In this document: positions 18,675-26,298 of the stretch, one piece after another | How the letters are laid out: each line of letters opens with the position of its first letter | Position numbering within the stretch: the first letter of the stretch is position 1 | Source of the DNA: IDS-8 sp964491485 | GTDB lineage: Bacteria > Pseudomonadota > Gammaproteobacteria > Steroidobacterales > Woeseiaceae | NCBI GenBank assembly: GCA_964491485.1 | Contig: CAZBGV010000003.1 | Span: 1 to 64,000 of the forward strand | Length of the DNA stretch: 64,000 nt | Reading direction: 5' to 3' | Made by a program: the position numbers and the translations under genes | The notes under the pieces: generated by a model | The model's database searches: none | Seen by the model: the letters and a program-made list of their open reading frames with translations, nothing else | What the model was told of the DNA's origin: nothing

Positions 18675-20338
18675 GCTCGACCGCGGCCGCGGCCTCGTCC
18701 GCGCTCTCGCCTTTCCGGCACGGCGTCTTCCGCCGCGTCTGGATCGCCAACGTCGTCTCGCAGTTCGGCGGGCTGATCCAGGTCGTCGGCGCATCGTGGA
18801 TGATGCTGTCGATCGCCGATTCGCCCGGCATGGTCACGCTGGTGCAGTCCTCGACGACGATGCCGATCGTGATCTTCGCGCTGGTGGCCGGCGCGCTCGC
18901 CGACAACTTCGACCGGCGCGGCATCATGATCGCCGCGCAGGTGTTCATGCTGCTCGTCTCGGCGGTGCTCGCCGCCTGCACCTGGCTCGGGCTGATCACG
19001 CCGTGGGTCCTGCTCGCGTTCACATTCCTGATCGGCTGCGGCGCCGCGTTCAACGGGCCGTCATGGCAGGCCTCCGTCGCCGAGATGGTGCCGCGTGAGG
19101 ACCTGCCGACGGCCGTGGCGCTGAACAGCATGGGTTTCAACATCGCACGCAGCCTCGGGCCGGCGCTCGGCGGCTTCATCGTGGCGCTCGCCGGAGCGGT
19201 CGGCGCGTTCGCGCTGAACGCCGTGAGCTATCTCGGCATCATCGGCGTGCTCGTGCGCTGGCGCCGCCCGCGCGAGGAAAGACTGCTGCCGCGCGAGCGC
19301 ATCGGCACGGCGATGCGCGTCGGCGTGCGCTACGTCCTCATGTCGCCGGACATCAAGCACACGCTCCTGCGCGCCCTGGTGTTCGGGCTCGGCGCGAGCG
19401 GGCTGATGTCGCTGATGCCGCTCGTGGCGCGCGACCTCGTGAGCGGCGGCTCGGTGTCCTACGGCCTGATCCTCGGCGCGTTCGGCGCCGGCGCGGTCGG
19501 CGGGGCGTTGCTCGCTCATCGCCTGCGCCTGTCGTTCTCCAACGAGGCGATCGTGCGTATCGCGCTCTTCTCCTATGCGTTCGCGGCGATCGGCAGCGCG
19601 GCGAGCCGCTGGCTGCCGCTCACCCTGGGCCTGCAGCTTTTCGGCGGCGCCGGCTGGGTGCTCGCGCTGTCCACCTTCAATGTGACGGTGCAGACGTCGG
19701 CGCCGCGCTGGGTGGTCGGTCGTGCGCTGTCGCTGTACCAGATGCTCGCGTTCACCGGTCTCGCCGGCGGGAGCTGGTTCTGGGGCATCGCGACGAACGA
19801 GCTCGGTATCTCGCAGGCGCTCCTCGGGTCGGCCATCGTGCTGCTCGTGTGCATTGCGATGGGCTGGCGTTACGCCCAGCCGGAGACCGGGGCGCTGGAT
19901 CTCGACCTCGCGCGCCGCTGGCAGGAGCCCGAGGTCGCGCTCGATATCGAGCCGCGCAGCGGGCCCGTGGTGGTCAGCGTCGAATACCGCATTCGCGAGG
20001 CCGACGTGCTCGCGTTCCTCGCGGCCATGTCCGAGCGCCGCCGCATCCGGCGGCGGGACGGCGCGCGGCACTGGACGCTGCTGCGCGACCTCGAGGAGCC
20101 CGAGCTCTGGGTCGAGCGCTTTGATTGTGCGACCTGGCTCGACTACGTGCGCCAGGCGCAGCGCGTGACCAAGGACGATGCCCGCCTGATCGATACGGTG
20201 CTCGCGCTGCACCAGGGACCGGGCAAGCCCCGGGTGCGCCGCCTGATCGAGCGCCAGACGAGCTCGCCGCCGGGTGCCGTCACCCCGCGCGCGCGCGTGA
20301 TGACCGGCACGACGACGGACCCCGGCGGCCAGTCCTGA
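18671..20338 (+). CDS. MFS exporter fused to a C-terminal ferredoxin-like (ABM-type) domain
   Basis: 555 residues. Residues 1-400 are a 12-TM MFS transporter of the EntS-like MFS_3 type (FRRVWIANVVSQFGGLIQVVG; LADNFDRRGIMI; RSLGPALGGFIVALAG). The last ~110 residues (VVVSVEYRIREADVLAFLAAMS ... DARLIDTVLALHQG) are soluble and look like an antibiotic-biosynthesis-monooxygenase-type ferredoxin-like fold. This fusion occurs in a subset of MFS_3 proteins. The GTG start overlaps the dioxygenase stop. Substrate unknown. Confidence 0.88.
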   Translation: MSSTAAAASSALSPFRHGVFRRVWIANVVSQFGGLIQVVGASWMMLSIADSPGMVTLVQSSTTMPIVIFALVAGALADNFDRRGIMIAAQVFMLLVSAVLAACTWLGLITPWVLLAFTFLIGCGAAFNGPSWQASVAEMVPREDLPTAVALNSMGFNIARSLGPALGGFIVALAGAVGAFALNAVSYLGIIGVLVRWRRPREERLLPRERIGTAMRVGVRYVLMSPDIKHTLLRALVFGLGASGLMSLMPLVARDLVSGGSVSYGLILGAFGAGAVGGALLAHRLRLSFSNEAIVRIALFSYAFAAIGSAASRWLPLTLGLQLFGGAGWVLALSTFNVTVQTSAPRWVVGRALSLYQMLAFTGLAGGSWFWGIATNELGISQALLGSAIVLLVCIAMGWRYAQPETGALDLDLARRWQEPEVALDIEPRSGPVVVSVEYRIREADVLAFLAAMSERRRIRRRDGARHWTLLRDLEEPELWVERFDCATWLDYVRQAQRVTKDDARLIDTVLALHQGPGKPRVRRLIERQTSSPPGAVTPRARVMTGTTTDPGGQS

Positions 20339-20341
20339 GCG

Positions 20342-21070
20342 TCAGTCTTCGGGCTCGACGAGAGCGCGGTCCTGCAGCCACGCGGCGGCGAGCCAGCAGA
20401 GCGCGGCCCAGGCGGCGCCGGCCGCCCAGCCGGCGAGCACGTCGGACGGCCAGTGCACGCCGAGATACACGCGGCTCACGCCGACCGAGAGCGCGACGAC
20501 GACGGCGACCAGCAGCACGTAGGCCTTGAGCAGCGGCGCGGCGATGACGCGCGTCAGGATGGCGGCCAGCGTGAGCCAGGTGACCGTCGCCATCATCGAG
20601 TGGCCGCTCGGAAAGCTTGCGGTGTACACGCGCGTGCCGTGCGGCACGAGGTCGGGCCGCGGCCGGTCGAAGCCGAGCTTGAGCAGCGTGCTGACGAGGA
20701 TGCCGCCGGCCACCGCGACCACGGCGAGCGCCGCCGCGCGCCGATGGCCGGCGAGGAGCAGGTAGCCGAGCGTGGCGAGCGTCACGAAGCCGAGCACCCC
20801 GGCGCCGCCGAGCGCCGTGAGATCGCGCGCCATTTCCTCCAGCCAGCCCGGGCCGATCGGGTCGCCGGGATCGTTTGCGCTGCGCAGCGCGAGCAGGAGT
20901 TTCTCGTCGAAGCTGATCGGCTCCTGCTCCACGATCTCGTCGGCGATCTCGATGAATATCCAGGTGCCGCCGGCCAATGCGACCAGCGCGACGAGCGCGG
21001 GCAGCTGGTGGCGCCCGAGCCACGCGAGGAGCCGCAGGCGCGGGCGGTCTGGCGTCATGTGCATCGGCAT
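20342..21070 (-). CDS. PAP2-family membrane phosphatase
   Basis: About 242 residues with six TM helices. All three phosphatase motifs are present: KLGFDRPRP, FPSGHSM and SRVYLGVHWPSDVLAGW, giving the catalytic His pair and Asp. Probable substrate is a lipid pyrophosphate such as undecaprenyl diphosphate or phosphatidic acid. Several start codons lie close together (21070, 21064, 21058); none has a strong ribosome site. Ends 3 bp from the MFS gene end (convergent) and is divergent from mntP. Confidence 0.88.
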   Translation of the reverse strand: MPMHMTPDRPRLRLLAWLGRHQLPALVALVALAGGTWIFIEIADEIVEQEPISFDEKLLLALRSANDPGDPIGPGWLEEMARDLTALGGAGVLGFVTLATLGYLLLAGHRRAAALAVVAVAGGILVSTLLKLGFDRPRPDLVPHGTRVYTASFPSGHSMMATVTWLTLAAILTRVIAAPLLKAYVLLVAVVVALSVGVSRVYLGVHWPSDVLAGWAAGAAWAALCWLAAAWLQDRALVEPED

Positions 21071-21090
21071 TCGACAGGGCGGCCGGCCGG

Positions 21091-21118
21091 TTGCGGCGGC
21101 CGCGCGGTCTGGTATGGT
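21091..21118 (+). promoter_or_regulatory. Putative sigma-70 promoter of mntP
   Basis: TTGCGG (21091-21096) and TATGGT (21113-21118) separated by 16 bp, 62 bp before the mntP ATG. I looked for a yybP-ykoY Mn riboswitch in the leader and do not see its conserved core. Confidence 0.45.
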
Positions 21119-21180
21119 GCGCGTCCCGTTCTCGAGACGCAAAACGCGCCGGCCGGACGACGGCGAGGTGCCCGACCGCC

Positions 21181-21738
21181 ATGTCCCTGCTGCTGCTCGC
21201 CTTCGCCCTTTCGCTCGACGTGTTCGCGGTGGCCCTCTCGCGCGGCGTGGCCGCGCCCCCGCGCGCCGTCCTGCGGACCGCGCTGACGGTCGGCGGAGCG
21301 GTGGGGGTGGCGCACGGCCTCATGCCGCTCATCGGGTGGAGCCTCACGGCGGCAATGGTGGCGCTCATGCGCGATGTCGATCACTGGGTCGCTTTCGTGC
21401 TGCTCGGGCTGATCGGCCTGCACATGATTTTGGAAGCGCGTCATCCGGACGACCTGGATCGACCCGCGGCCAATGGCGGCAAATCGCTGTTCGCCCTCGC
21501 GGTGGCGACCAGCATCGATGCCGCGGTCGCGGGCGGCACGTTCGCGGCCCTCGGCCAGCCGGTGGCGATCGGCTGCGCCGCGCTCGCCCTCGCCGCGTTC
21601 CTCTTCGCGATCGCCGGGGTCTACCTCGGCCGAGTCGCCGGCGTCGCGCTGGGGCCGCGCGCGCAGGTCGCCGGCGGAGTGGTTCTCATCCTGCTCGGAG
21701 TCCGCATCCTGGTCGAGCACCAGTTCTTCGGCGGCTGA
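21181..21738 (+). CDS. mntP: Putative manganese efflux pump MntP
   Basis: 185 residues with six TM helices in two related halves. The first half carries ALSLDVFAVALSRGV and the second ALAVATSIDAAVAGGTFAALG, the paired Asp-containing motifs of MntP. Length is close to the E. coli protein (188). It exports Mn2+ across the inner membrane to prevent toxicity. It is a single-gene unit; a small GC-rich hairpin separates it from the convergent gcd gene. Confidence 0.92.
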   Translation: MSLLLLAFALSLDVFAVALSRGVAAPPRAVLRTALTVGGAVGVAHGLMPLIGWSLTAAMVALMRDVDHWVAFVLLGLIGLHMILEARHPDDLDRPAANGGKSLFALAVATSIDAAVAGGTFAALGQPVAIGCAALALAAFLFAIAGVYLGRVAGVALGPRAQVAGGVVLILLGVRILVEHQFFGG

Positions 21739-21739
21739 G

Positions 21740-21755
21740 CCGCCGCAGCCGGCGG
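21740..21755. terminator. Short bidirectional hairpin between mntP and gcd
   Basis: CCGCCG-CAGC-CGGCGG directly after the mntP stop and before the gcd stop on the other strand. Both genes end here, so it probably serves as a weak bidirectional terminator. Confidence 0.4.
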
Positions 21756-21759
21756 AGCG

Positions 21760-24315
21760 TCACTGCGGCAGCGCGTAAGCGACGAGGTAGTCGCCTTCCG
21801 GCGTCTCCATGAAATGATGGCCCGCGGCCATGATGGCCACGTACTCGCGGCCGTCGACCTCGTACACCATCGGGCCGGCCTGTCCGCCCGCCGGCAGCAC
21901 GTCCCTCCACAGCACCTCGCCCGTGGCGATGTCGATGGCGCGGATGAGGTCGTCGGTCGCCGCTGCGATGAACACGAGCCCGCTCGCGGTCAGGGCGGCG
22001 CCGCCGTTGTTCGGCGTGCCGATCAGGACGGGCAGCTTCGAGGGGATGCCGAACGGCCCGTTCGCGCGCGCGAGCCCGAGCGGCCGGTCCCAGATCGTCC
22101 TGCCGGTCGCGAGATCGATGGCGCGGATGCCGCCGTAGGGCGGCTCCTTGCACGGCAGCTTCGTGAGCGGCACGCGCCAGCCCGCGTTGATGTAGATCGC
22201 GTAAGGCGCGCCGGCCTGCGGGTCTCCCGCGACGCGCGGCGGGTTGTCTTCGGGCAGCTCGTCGCGCGTCAGGTAGCCGCGGCGCTGCGCTTCCGCGCGC
22301 GGCAGCAGCCGGTTGTAGTTCGGTACGTCGTTGTAGTTGGCGACGATCACGCCGCGCCCGGGGTCGACGGCGATGCCGCCCCAGTCGGAGCCGCCGTTGT
22401 ACCCGGAGTACTCGATGTAATAGGTGTCGGTAGTCGGCGGCGTGTACATGCCCTCGTACGTCGCCTGCTCGAACTGGATGCGGCACCAGAGCTGGTCGAT
22501 CGGCGTGATCCCCCACATGTCGCGGGCCGTGAGCGGCGGCTGCTCGAGCGTGTGATAGAGCGAGAACGGCTGCGTCGGGGTGCGCTGCTCGGGCTCGACG
22601 CCACCCTGCGGGACGGGCCGCTCCTCGACGCCCGTGAGCGGCTTGCCGGTGCGCCGGTCGAGCACGTACATGTCGCCCTGCTTGCTGGGCAGGATGAGCG
22701 CGGGCACGCTGCCGCCTTGCGTGGGAAAGTCGACCAGCGTCGCCGTCGAGCCCAGGTCGTAATCCCACACGTCGACGTGCGTCGTCTGGAAATGCCAGAC
22801 GGGGCGGCCGGTCGCGGCGTCGAGCGCGACGAGCGAGGTCGCGAACTCGTTTTCCGGCGGCGAGCGCCTGGAGCTCCAGTAGTCGACGGCCGCGTTGCCC
22901 ATCGGCAGGTACACGAAGCCGAGCTCGGGATCGGCCGAGGCGACCGTCCACATGTTCGGGGTGCCGCGCGTCCAGGTCGTCCCCGGCGGCCGGCCCTCCG
23001 ACTCCGGGCGCCCGAGGTCCCAGGCCCAGCGCAGCTTGCCGGTGACCGCGTCGAAACCCTGGATGACGCCGGACGGTGCGTCGAGCCGCTGGCCGTCGAG
23101 CACCTGGTGGCCGGTGACCACGACGTCCCGCACGACCACGGGCGGCGAGGTGATGGACACCATGCCGGGCAGGGTCTTTCCCATGCCGCGCCTGATATCG
23201 ACCTCGCCGTGCTCGCCGAAGCTCGCGCAGGGCCTGCCGGTTTCCGCATCGAGGGCGAGGAGGCGGCCGTCGAGCGTGCCGGCGAAGATACGCGTCGGGC
23301 AGCCCGGGGACGCGGCCTGCGCCGCAACGCCGGGCTGCGGGAGCGGCGCCGTCCGGTCCCGGTCCGCCGCGGGCTCCGCCGGCCGGGCCGGCCGCGGCTG
23401 TTGCGCCGCCGCCGGGGCTGCGGCCAGGGTCGTGCGCGCGCGCGCCGCTCCGCCCGGCGGCACTTCGTAGTAAGTCACGCCGCGGCAGGCGGCGGTGTAG
23501 GGGATGTCCGCGTCGGCGACCTGCGGGTCGTAGCGCCAGCGCTCTTCGCCCGTGGCCGCGTCGAGCGCGATGACGATGCTGCGGGCTGAGCACAGGTAGA
23601 GGGTGTCGCCGATCTTGATCGGCGTCGTTTCCGCGCCCCAGCGCTCCCCCGGGCGATCGCCGGTGCGGTACACCCAGGCGCGCGACAGGTTCGCGACATT
23701 GTCCGCGCCGATCTGTTCGAGCGGGCTGTAGCGCATGGCGGCATTGCTGCGGCCGTAGGCCGCCCAGTCCCCTTCCTGCGGCGCATCCGCCGGCTGCCGG
23801 AAGCGGTCGTCGGCGATACTGAAGCGGGCGCCCACCGGCCCGCTCGCCGGCGCGCTCCGCGCTGCCCGGGTCACACCGTGCGCCACGAAGGCGAGCGCGA
23901 ACACGGCGATGAACACGAGCGCGCAGAGCAGGGCGAGCGTCCGCGACACGCCGCGACCGGGGCCGCCTTCGAGCCTCGGCAGCAGCAACGCCAGCACGAA
24001 CGCGAGCACGACCAACAACCCGAGGCGCGGGATCCAGCGCCAGTAATCGAGGCCGGATTCCCAGGCCGCCCACAGGAGCGTGCCGAAGAACACGGCCGCG
24101 AACCACCACGCGCCCGAGATGCGCCCGCGGAATACCTGCACGCCGCCGATCGCGAGGCCGACACCGGCCGGCAGGTAGTACCAGCTGCCGCCGAGCACGG
24201 CGAGCCAGGCGCCGCCGGCGGCCAGCACGATGCCGAGCAGCGCGAGCACGCTGCCGAAAACTCGTTCGGGGAGGCCGGGGGCCGCCGGCTCCTGCGTTGC
24301 GTCGATGGTGGTCAT
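21760..24315 (-). CDS. gcd: Membrane-bound PQQ-dependent glucose dehydrogenase
   Basis: 851 residues from ATG 24315. Five TM helices (about 20-150) anchor it in the inner membrane, then an eight-bladed PQQ propeller faces the periplasm (DWAAYGRSNAAMRYSPLEQI; GFDAVTGKLRWAWDLGRPE; YDLGSTATLVDFP; DDLIRAIDIATGEVLWRDVLPAGGQAGPM). It oxidises aldoses to lactones and passes electrons to ubiquinone. Odd point: an Ala/Pro-rich insert around residues 290-345 (LAAAPAAAQQPRPARPAEPA) interrupts the early propeller, longer than in E. coli Gcd. Divergent from the HiPIP gene; both have sigma-54-like promoter elements. PQQ synthesis genes are not in the window. Confidence 0.92.
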   Translation of the reverse strand: MTTIDATQEPAAPGLPERVFGSVLALLGIVLAAGGAWLAVLGGSWYYLPAGVGLAIGGVQVFRGRISGAWWFAAVFFGTLLWAAWESGLDYWRWIPRLGLLVVLAFVLALLLPRLEGGPGRGVSRTLALLCALVFIAVFALAFVAHGVTRAARSAPASGPVGARFSIADDRFRQPADAPQEGDWAAYGRSNAAMRYSPLEQIGADNVANLSRAWVYRTGDRPGERWGAETTPIKIGDTLYLCSARSIVIALDAATGEERWRYDPQVADADIPYTAACRGVTYYEVPPGGAARARTTLAAAPAAAQQPRPARPAEPAADRDRTAPLPQPGVAAQAASPGCPTRIFAGTLDGRLLALDAETGRPCASFGEHGEVDIRRGMGKTLPGMVSITSPPVVVRDVVVTGHQVLDGQRLDAPSGVIQGFDAVTGKLRWAWDLGRPESEGRPPGTTWTRGTPNMWTVASADPELGFVYLPMGNAAVDYWSSRRSPPENEFATSLVALDAATGRPVWHFQTTHVDVWDYDLGSTATLVDFPTQGGSVPALILPSKQGDMYVLDRRTGKPLTGVEERPVPQGGVEPEQRTPTQPFSLYHTLEQPPLTARDMWGITPIDQLWCRIQFEQATYEGMYTPPTTDTYYIEYSGYNGGSDWGGIAVDPGRGVIVANYNDVPNYNRLLPRAEAQRRGYLTRDELPEDNPPRVAGDPQAGAPYAIYINAGWRVPLTKLPCKEPPYGGIRAIDLATGRTIWDRPLGLARANGPFGIPSKLPVLIGTPNNGGAALTASGLVFIAAATDDLIRAIDIATGEVLWRDVLPAGGQAGPMVYEVDGREYVAIMAAGHHFMETPEGDYLVAYALPQ

Positions 24316-24336
24316 GGGGGCACTGGGACGGCCCGA

Positions 24337-24352
24337 TGCAAGAACCCTGCCG
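24337..24352 (-). promoter_or_regulatory. Putative sigma-54 promoter of gcd
   Basis: Minus strand CGGCAGGGTTCTTGCA: GG and GC are 10 bp apart with a good -12 TTGCA. The -24 half (CGGCAGG) differs from TGGCACG at two positions, so this is one of the weaker members of the set. About 22 bp before the gcd ATG. Confidence 0.5.
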
Positions 24353-24392
24353 CCGCCTCGGCCGCTCGCGGCGGCAAAATCGGCCATCGGCC

Positions 24393-24409
24393 GTTGCAAG
24401 TTTTACCAG
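24393..24409. promoter_or_regulatory. Enhancer-like dyad between gcd and the HiPIP gene
   Basis: GTTGCAAGTTTTACCAG fits CTTGCAA-N3-TTACAAG with two mismatches. It lies 40-50 bp from both flanking -24 elements, suited to a bound activator serving both directions. Confidence 0.5.
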
Positions 24410-24460
24410 CCCCGGAAATTGCTACCGCTGCGATCCGGGGCGGCGGCAGGACCCGTGCCG

Positions 24461-24476
24461 CGGTACGGATATTGCA
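24461..24476 (+). promoter_or_regulatory. Putative sigma-54 promoter of the HiPIP gene
   Basis: CGGTACGGATATTGCA with GG-N10-GC spacing and a perfect -12 TTGCA. The -24 is imperfect (CGGTACG), so support comes mainly from spacing, the nearby dyad and the divergent partner. About 32 bp before the ATG. Confidence 0.5.
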
Positions 24477-24507
24477 GCGGCTGCTGGCGATACCAGCGGA
24501 GAAGGCG

Positions 24508-24996
24508 ATGAAAGCGATGAGCGGATCTTTGGACCGGCGGCATTTCCTCTGCCTGCTGGGCGGAGTCGCCGCGTCGTTGCCGTGGCTGCCGGGATGCACC
24601 CCTCCGGAGGAGGCCCAGCCGCCGCCGACCAACGATACGGATCCGCGCGACCAGGACGCCGACGAGCCGGCGCCGCCCGGGCAGTCGGCGAGCGAGCTCG
24701 GGCAGCAGCCCGGGCAGGCCGGCGGCCCGGATGCCGGGACCGGCGACACGGCGATGCTGCCGCATCTCGACGAGAGCGACACGATGGCGCAGGCGCTCGG
24801 TTACAAGCACGATGCGAGGCAGGTGAACGCGGAGCAGTTCCCGAGCCGCGCCGACCCCAAGAGCGCGAACGAATTCTGCAAGAACTGCGTGCACTTCCAG
24901 GGCCCGCCCGATCAGCAGTGGGCCCCCTGCACGATCTTCCCGGGCAAGCTCGTCAACGCTGACGGCTGGTGCAGCGCCTGGGCGGCGCAGACCTGA
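24508..24996 (+). CDS. High-potential iron-sulfur protein (HiPIP), Tat-exported with lipobox
   Basis: 162 residues. DRRHFLCLLGG is a twin-arginine signal and LPWLPGC is a lipobox-like end, followed by a long Pro/Gln/Asp-rich linker (about 33-90). The C-terminal domain has the HiPIP pattern CKNC ... PC ... WC (C-x2-C-x13-C-x13-C) binding one [4Fe-4S]. It carries electrons in the periplasm, probably at the membrane surface. GGAGAAGG gives a clear ribosome site. Divergent pairing with gcd suggests that both serve a periplasmic redox chain, though Gcd itself normally reduces ubiquinone. Confidence 0.88.
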   Translation: MKAMSGSLDRRHFLCLLGGVAASLPWLPGCTPPEEAQPPPTNDTDPRDQDADEPAPPGQSASELGQQPGQAGGPDAGTGDTAMLPHLDESDTMAQALGYKHDARQVNAEQFPSRADPKSANEFCKNCVHFQGPPDQQWAPCTIFPGKLVNADGWCSAWAAQT

Positions 24997-25016
24997 CACG
25001 CATCCCACGGTGGAGG

Positions 25017-25046
25017 CATGGCCGGGGGGGATGCCCGCCGGCCATG
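25017..25046. terminator. Bidirectional terminator between HiPIP and amidohydrolase genes
   Basis: CATGGCCGG (25017-25025) pairs with CCGGCCATG (25038-25046) around a G-rich loop. Two genes converge here (ends at 24996 and 25069). Confidence 0.5.
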
Positions 25047-25068
25047 TCGCTGATAGGGAGTTGGTTGG

Positions 25069-26298
25069 TCAGCGTCGGGTATCGCTGACCTGCACGCCTT
25101 CGATCACCGTACCGACGGCGTGGCTCGTGTACTCGAACGGATCGCCGTCGTACAGCGCGAGGTCGCCGTCCTTGCCGGGCTCGAGCGAGCCGACGCGGTC
25201 CGCGACGCCGAGCAGTTTCGCCGCCTCGATCGTGAGGTGCGCGAGAGCCTGCTCGAACGTGAGGCCGTGCTGCAGCGTGATCGCCGCCTCGAACAGCACA
25301 ACGCGCGTTTTTGGTACGTAGGACTCGAAGCCGCTCTGGAACGCGAACGGAATCCCGGCATCGCTGAGCTTCGCGGGTGTCGTGAAGGATATGTTCTCGA
25401 GCGGGCCGAATGCCCGCGCCATGCTCGGGTGCACGATCACCGGGACGCCCGCGGCACGGATCTCATCGACCACCAGGCAGGATTCCGCCGCGCCGTCGAG
25501 CACCAGGCGGATGTCGAACTCGTCCGCGATGCGCAGCGCGGTCACGATGTCCTGGTGGCGCTGTGCCGTGACCAGCAGCGGGATTTCTTTGCGCAGCACG
25601 CGGCCGAGCGCCTCCAGCGCGAGATCGCGCCCGCCGTTCTGCTTGTCGCCGGCGTCCGCTTGCCTTGCGAGGTATTCCTGGGCCTTGACGAGCTCGGTGC
25701 GCAGCATCGCCGCCGCCTTGCTGCGGTTGCCGGGTGAGGTGCGCCCGCTCTCACTGCCTTCCCCGACCACCGCGCCTTCACCCAGGGTCGCGGCGATCAT
25801 CGCGAACGGCACCGTCACCGCGTCGCGGACCGTGTTGCCGGCGGTTTTCACGATCATGGTCTGGCCGGAAATGACCTCGCCCGGCGCATGCCCGGTGTGG
25901 ACGGTCGTGATGCCGAAGCTGCGGAGCCAGGCGATGAGCGGCTCGTGCGGGTTGTACGCGTCGATCGCGCGAAGCTCCGGCTGGATCGCGGAGGAGTGCT
26001 CGATCTCGTCCTGATCCTCCGGCTGATTCAAATAGCCGGCAAGCCCGACCACCGAGTGCGCGTCGATGAGGCCCGGCGTCACCACGGCCGCCTCGAGGAC
26101 CTCGACGCCGTCGGGGATGCGCACGTCCGCGGCCGGCCCGACGGCCGCGATCCGGCCGTCCTCGATCAGCACCACGCCGTTCCGGATCGGGGGCGCAGTA
26201 ACGGGGTAAACCGTCTCGCCGCGTACGGCGATGTCCTGCGCGAGGGCCGTGCCGGCCAGCGCGAGCAGCGCCGCGCACGGGGCCATCCGGGCGCTCAC
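25069..26298 (-). CDS. Exported amidohydrolase (imidazolonepropionase-like) with altered metal site
   Basis: 409 residues with a signal peptide (APCAALLALAGTALA). It has the composite fold of amidohydrolases: AVVTPGLIDAHSVVGLAGY, ITTVHTGHAPGEVISGQ, LTIEAAKLLGVADRVGSLEPGKDGDLALYDGDPF. The usual metal-binding His-x-His after the first strand is reduced to DAHSVV, with the second His missing, and the later His/Asp ligands are also weak. It may be inactive or regulatory. Its GTG overlaps the stop of the related upstream gene (GTGA). Confidence 0.85.
   Translation of the reverse strand: MSARMAPCAALLALAGTALAQDIAVRGETVYPVTAPPIRNGVVLIEDGRIAAVGPAADVRIPDGVEVLEAAVVTPGLIDAHSVVGLAGYLNQPEDQDEIEHSSAIQPELRAIDAYNPHEPLIAWLRSFGITTVHTGHAPGEVISGQTMIVKTAGNTVRDAVTVPFAMIAATLGEGAVVGEGSESGRTSPGNRSKAAAMLRTELVKAQEYLARQADAGDKQNGGRDLALEALGRVLRKEIPLLVTAQRHQDIVTALRIADEFDIRLVLDGAAESCLVVDEIRAAGVPVIVHPSMARAFGPLENISFTTPAKLSDAGIPFAFQSGFESYVPKTRVVLFEAAITLQHGLTFEQALAHLTIEAAKLLGVADRVGSLEPGKDGDLALYDGDPFEYTSHAVGTVIEGVQVSDTRR

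Noticed and set aside
21071..21180. Possible yybP-ykoY manganese riboswitch before mntP
   Set aside because: The leader lacks the conserved riboswitch core; only a sigma-70-like promoter is visible.
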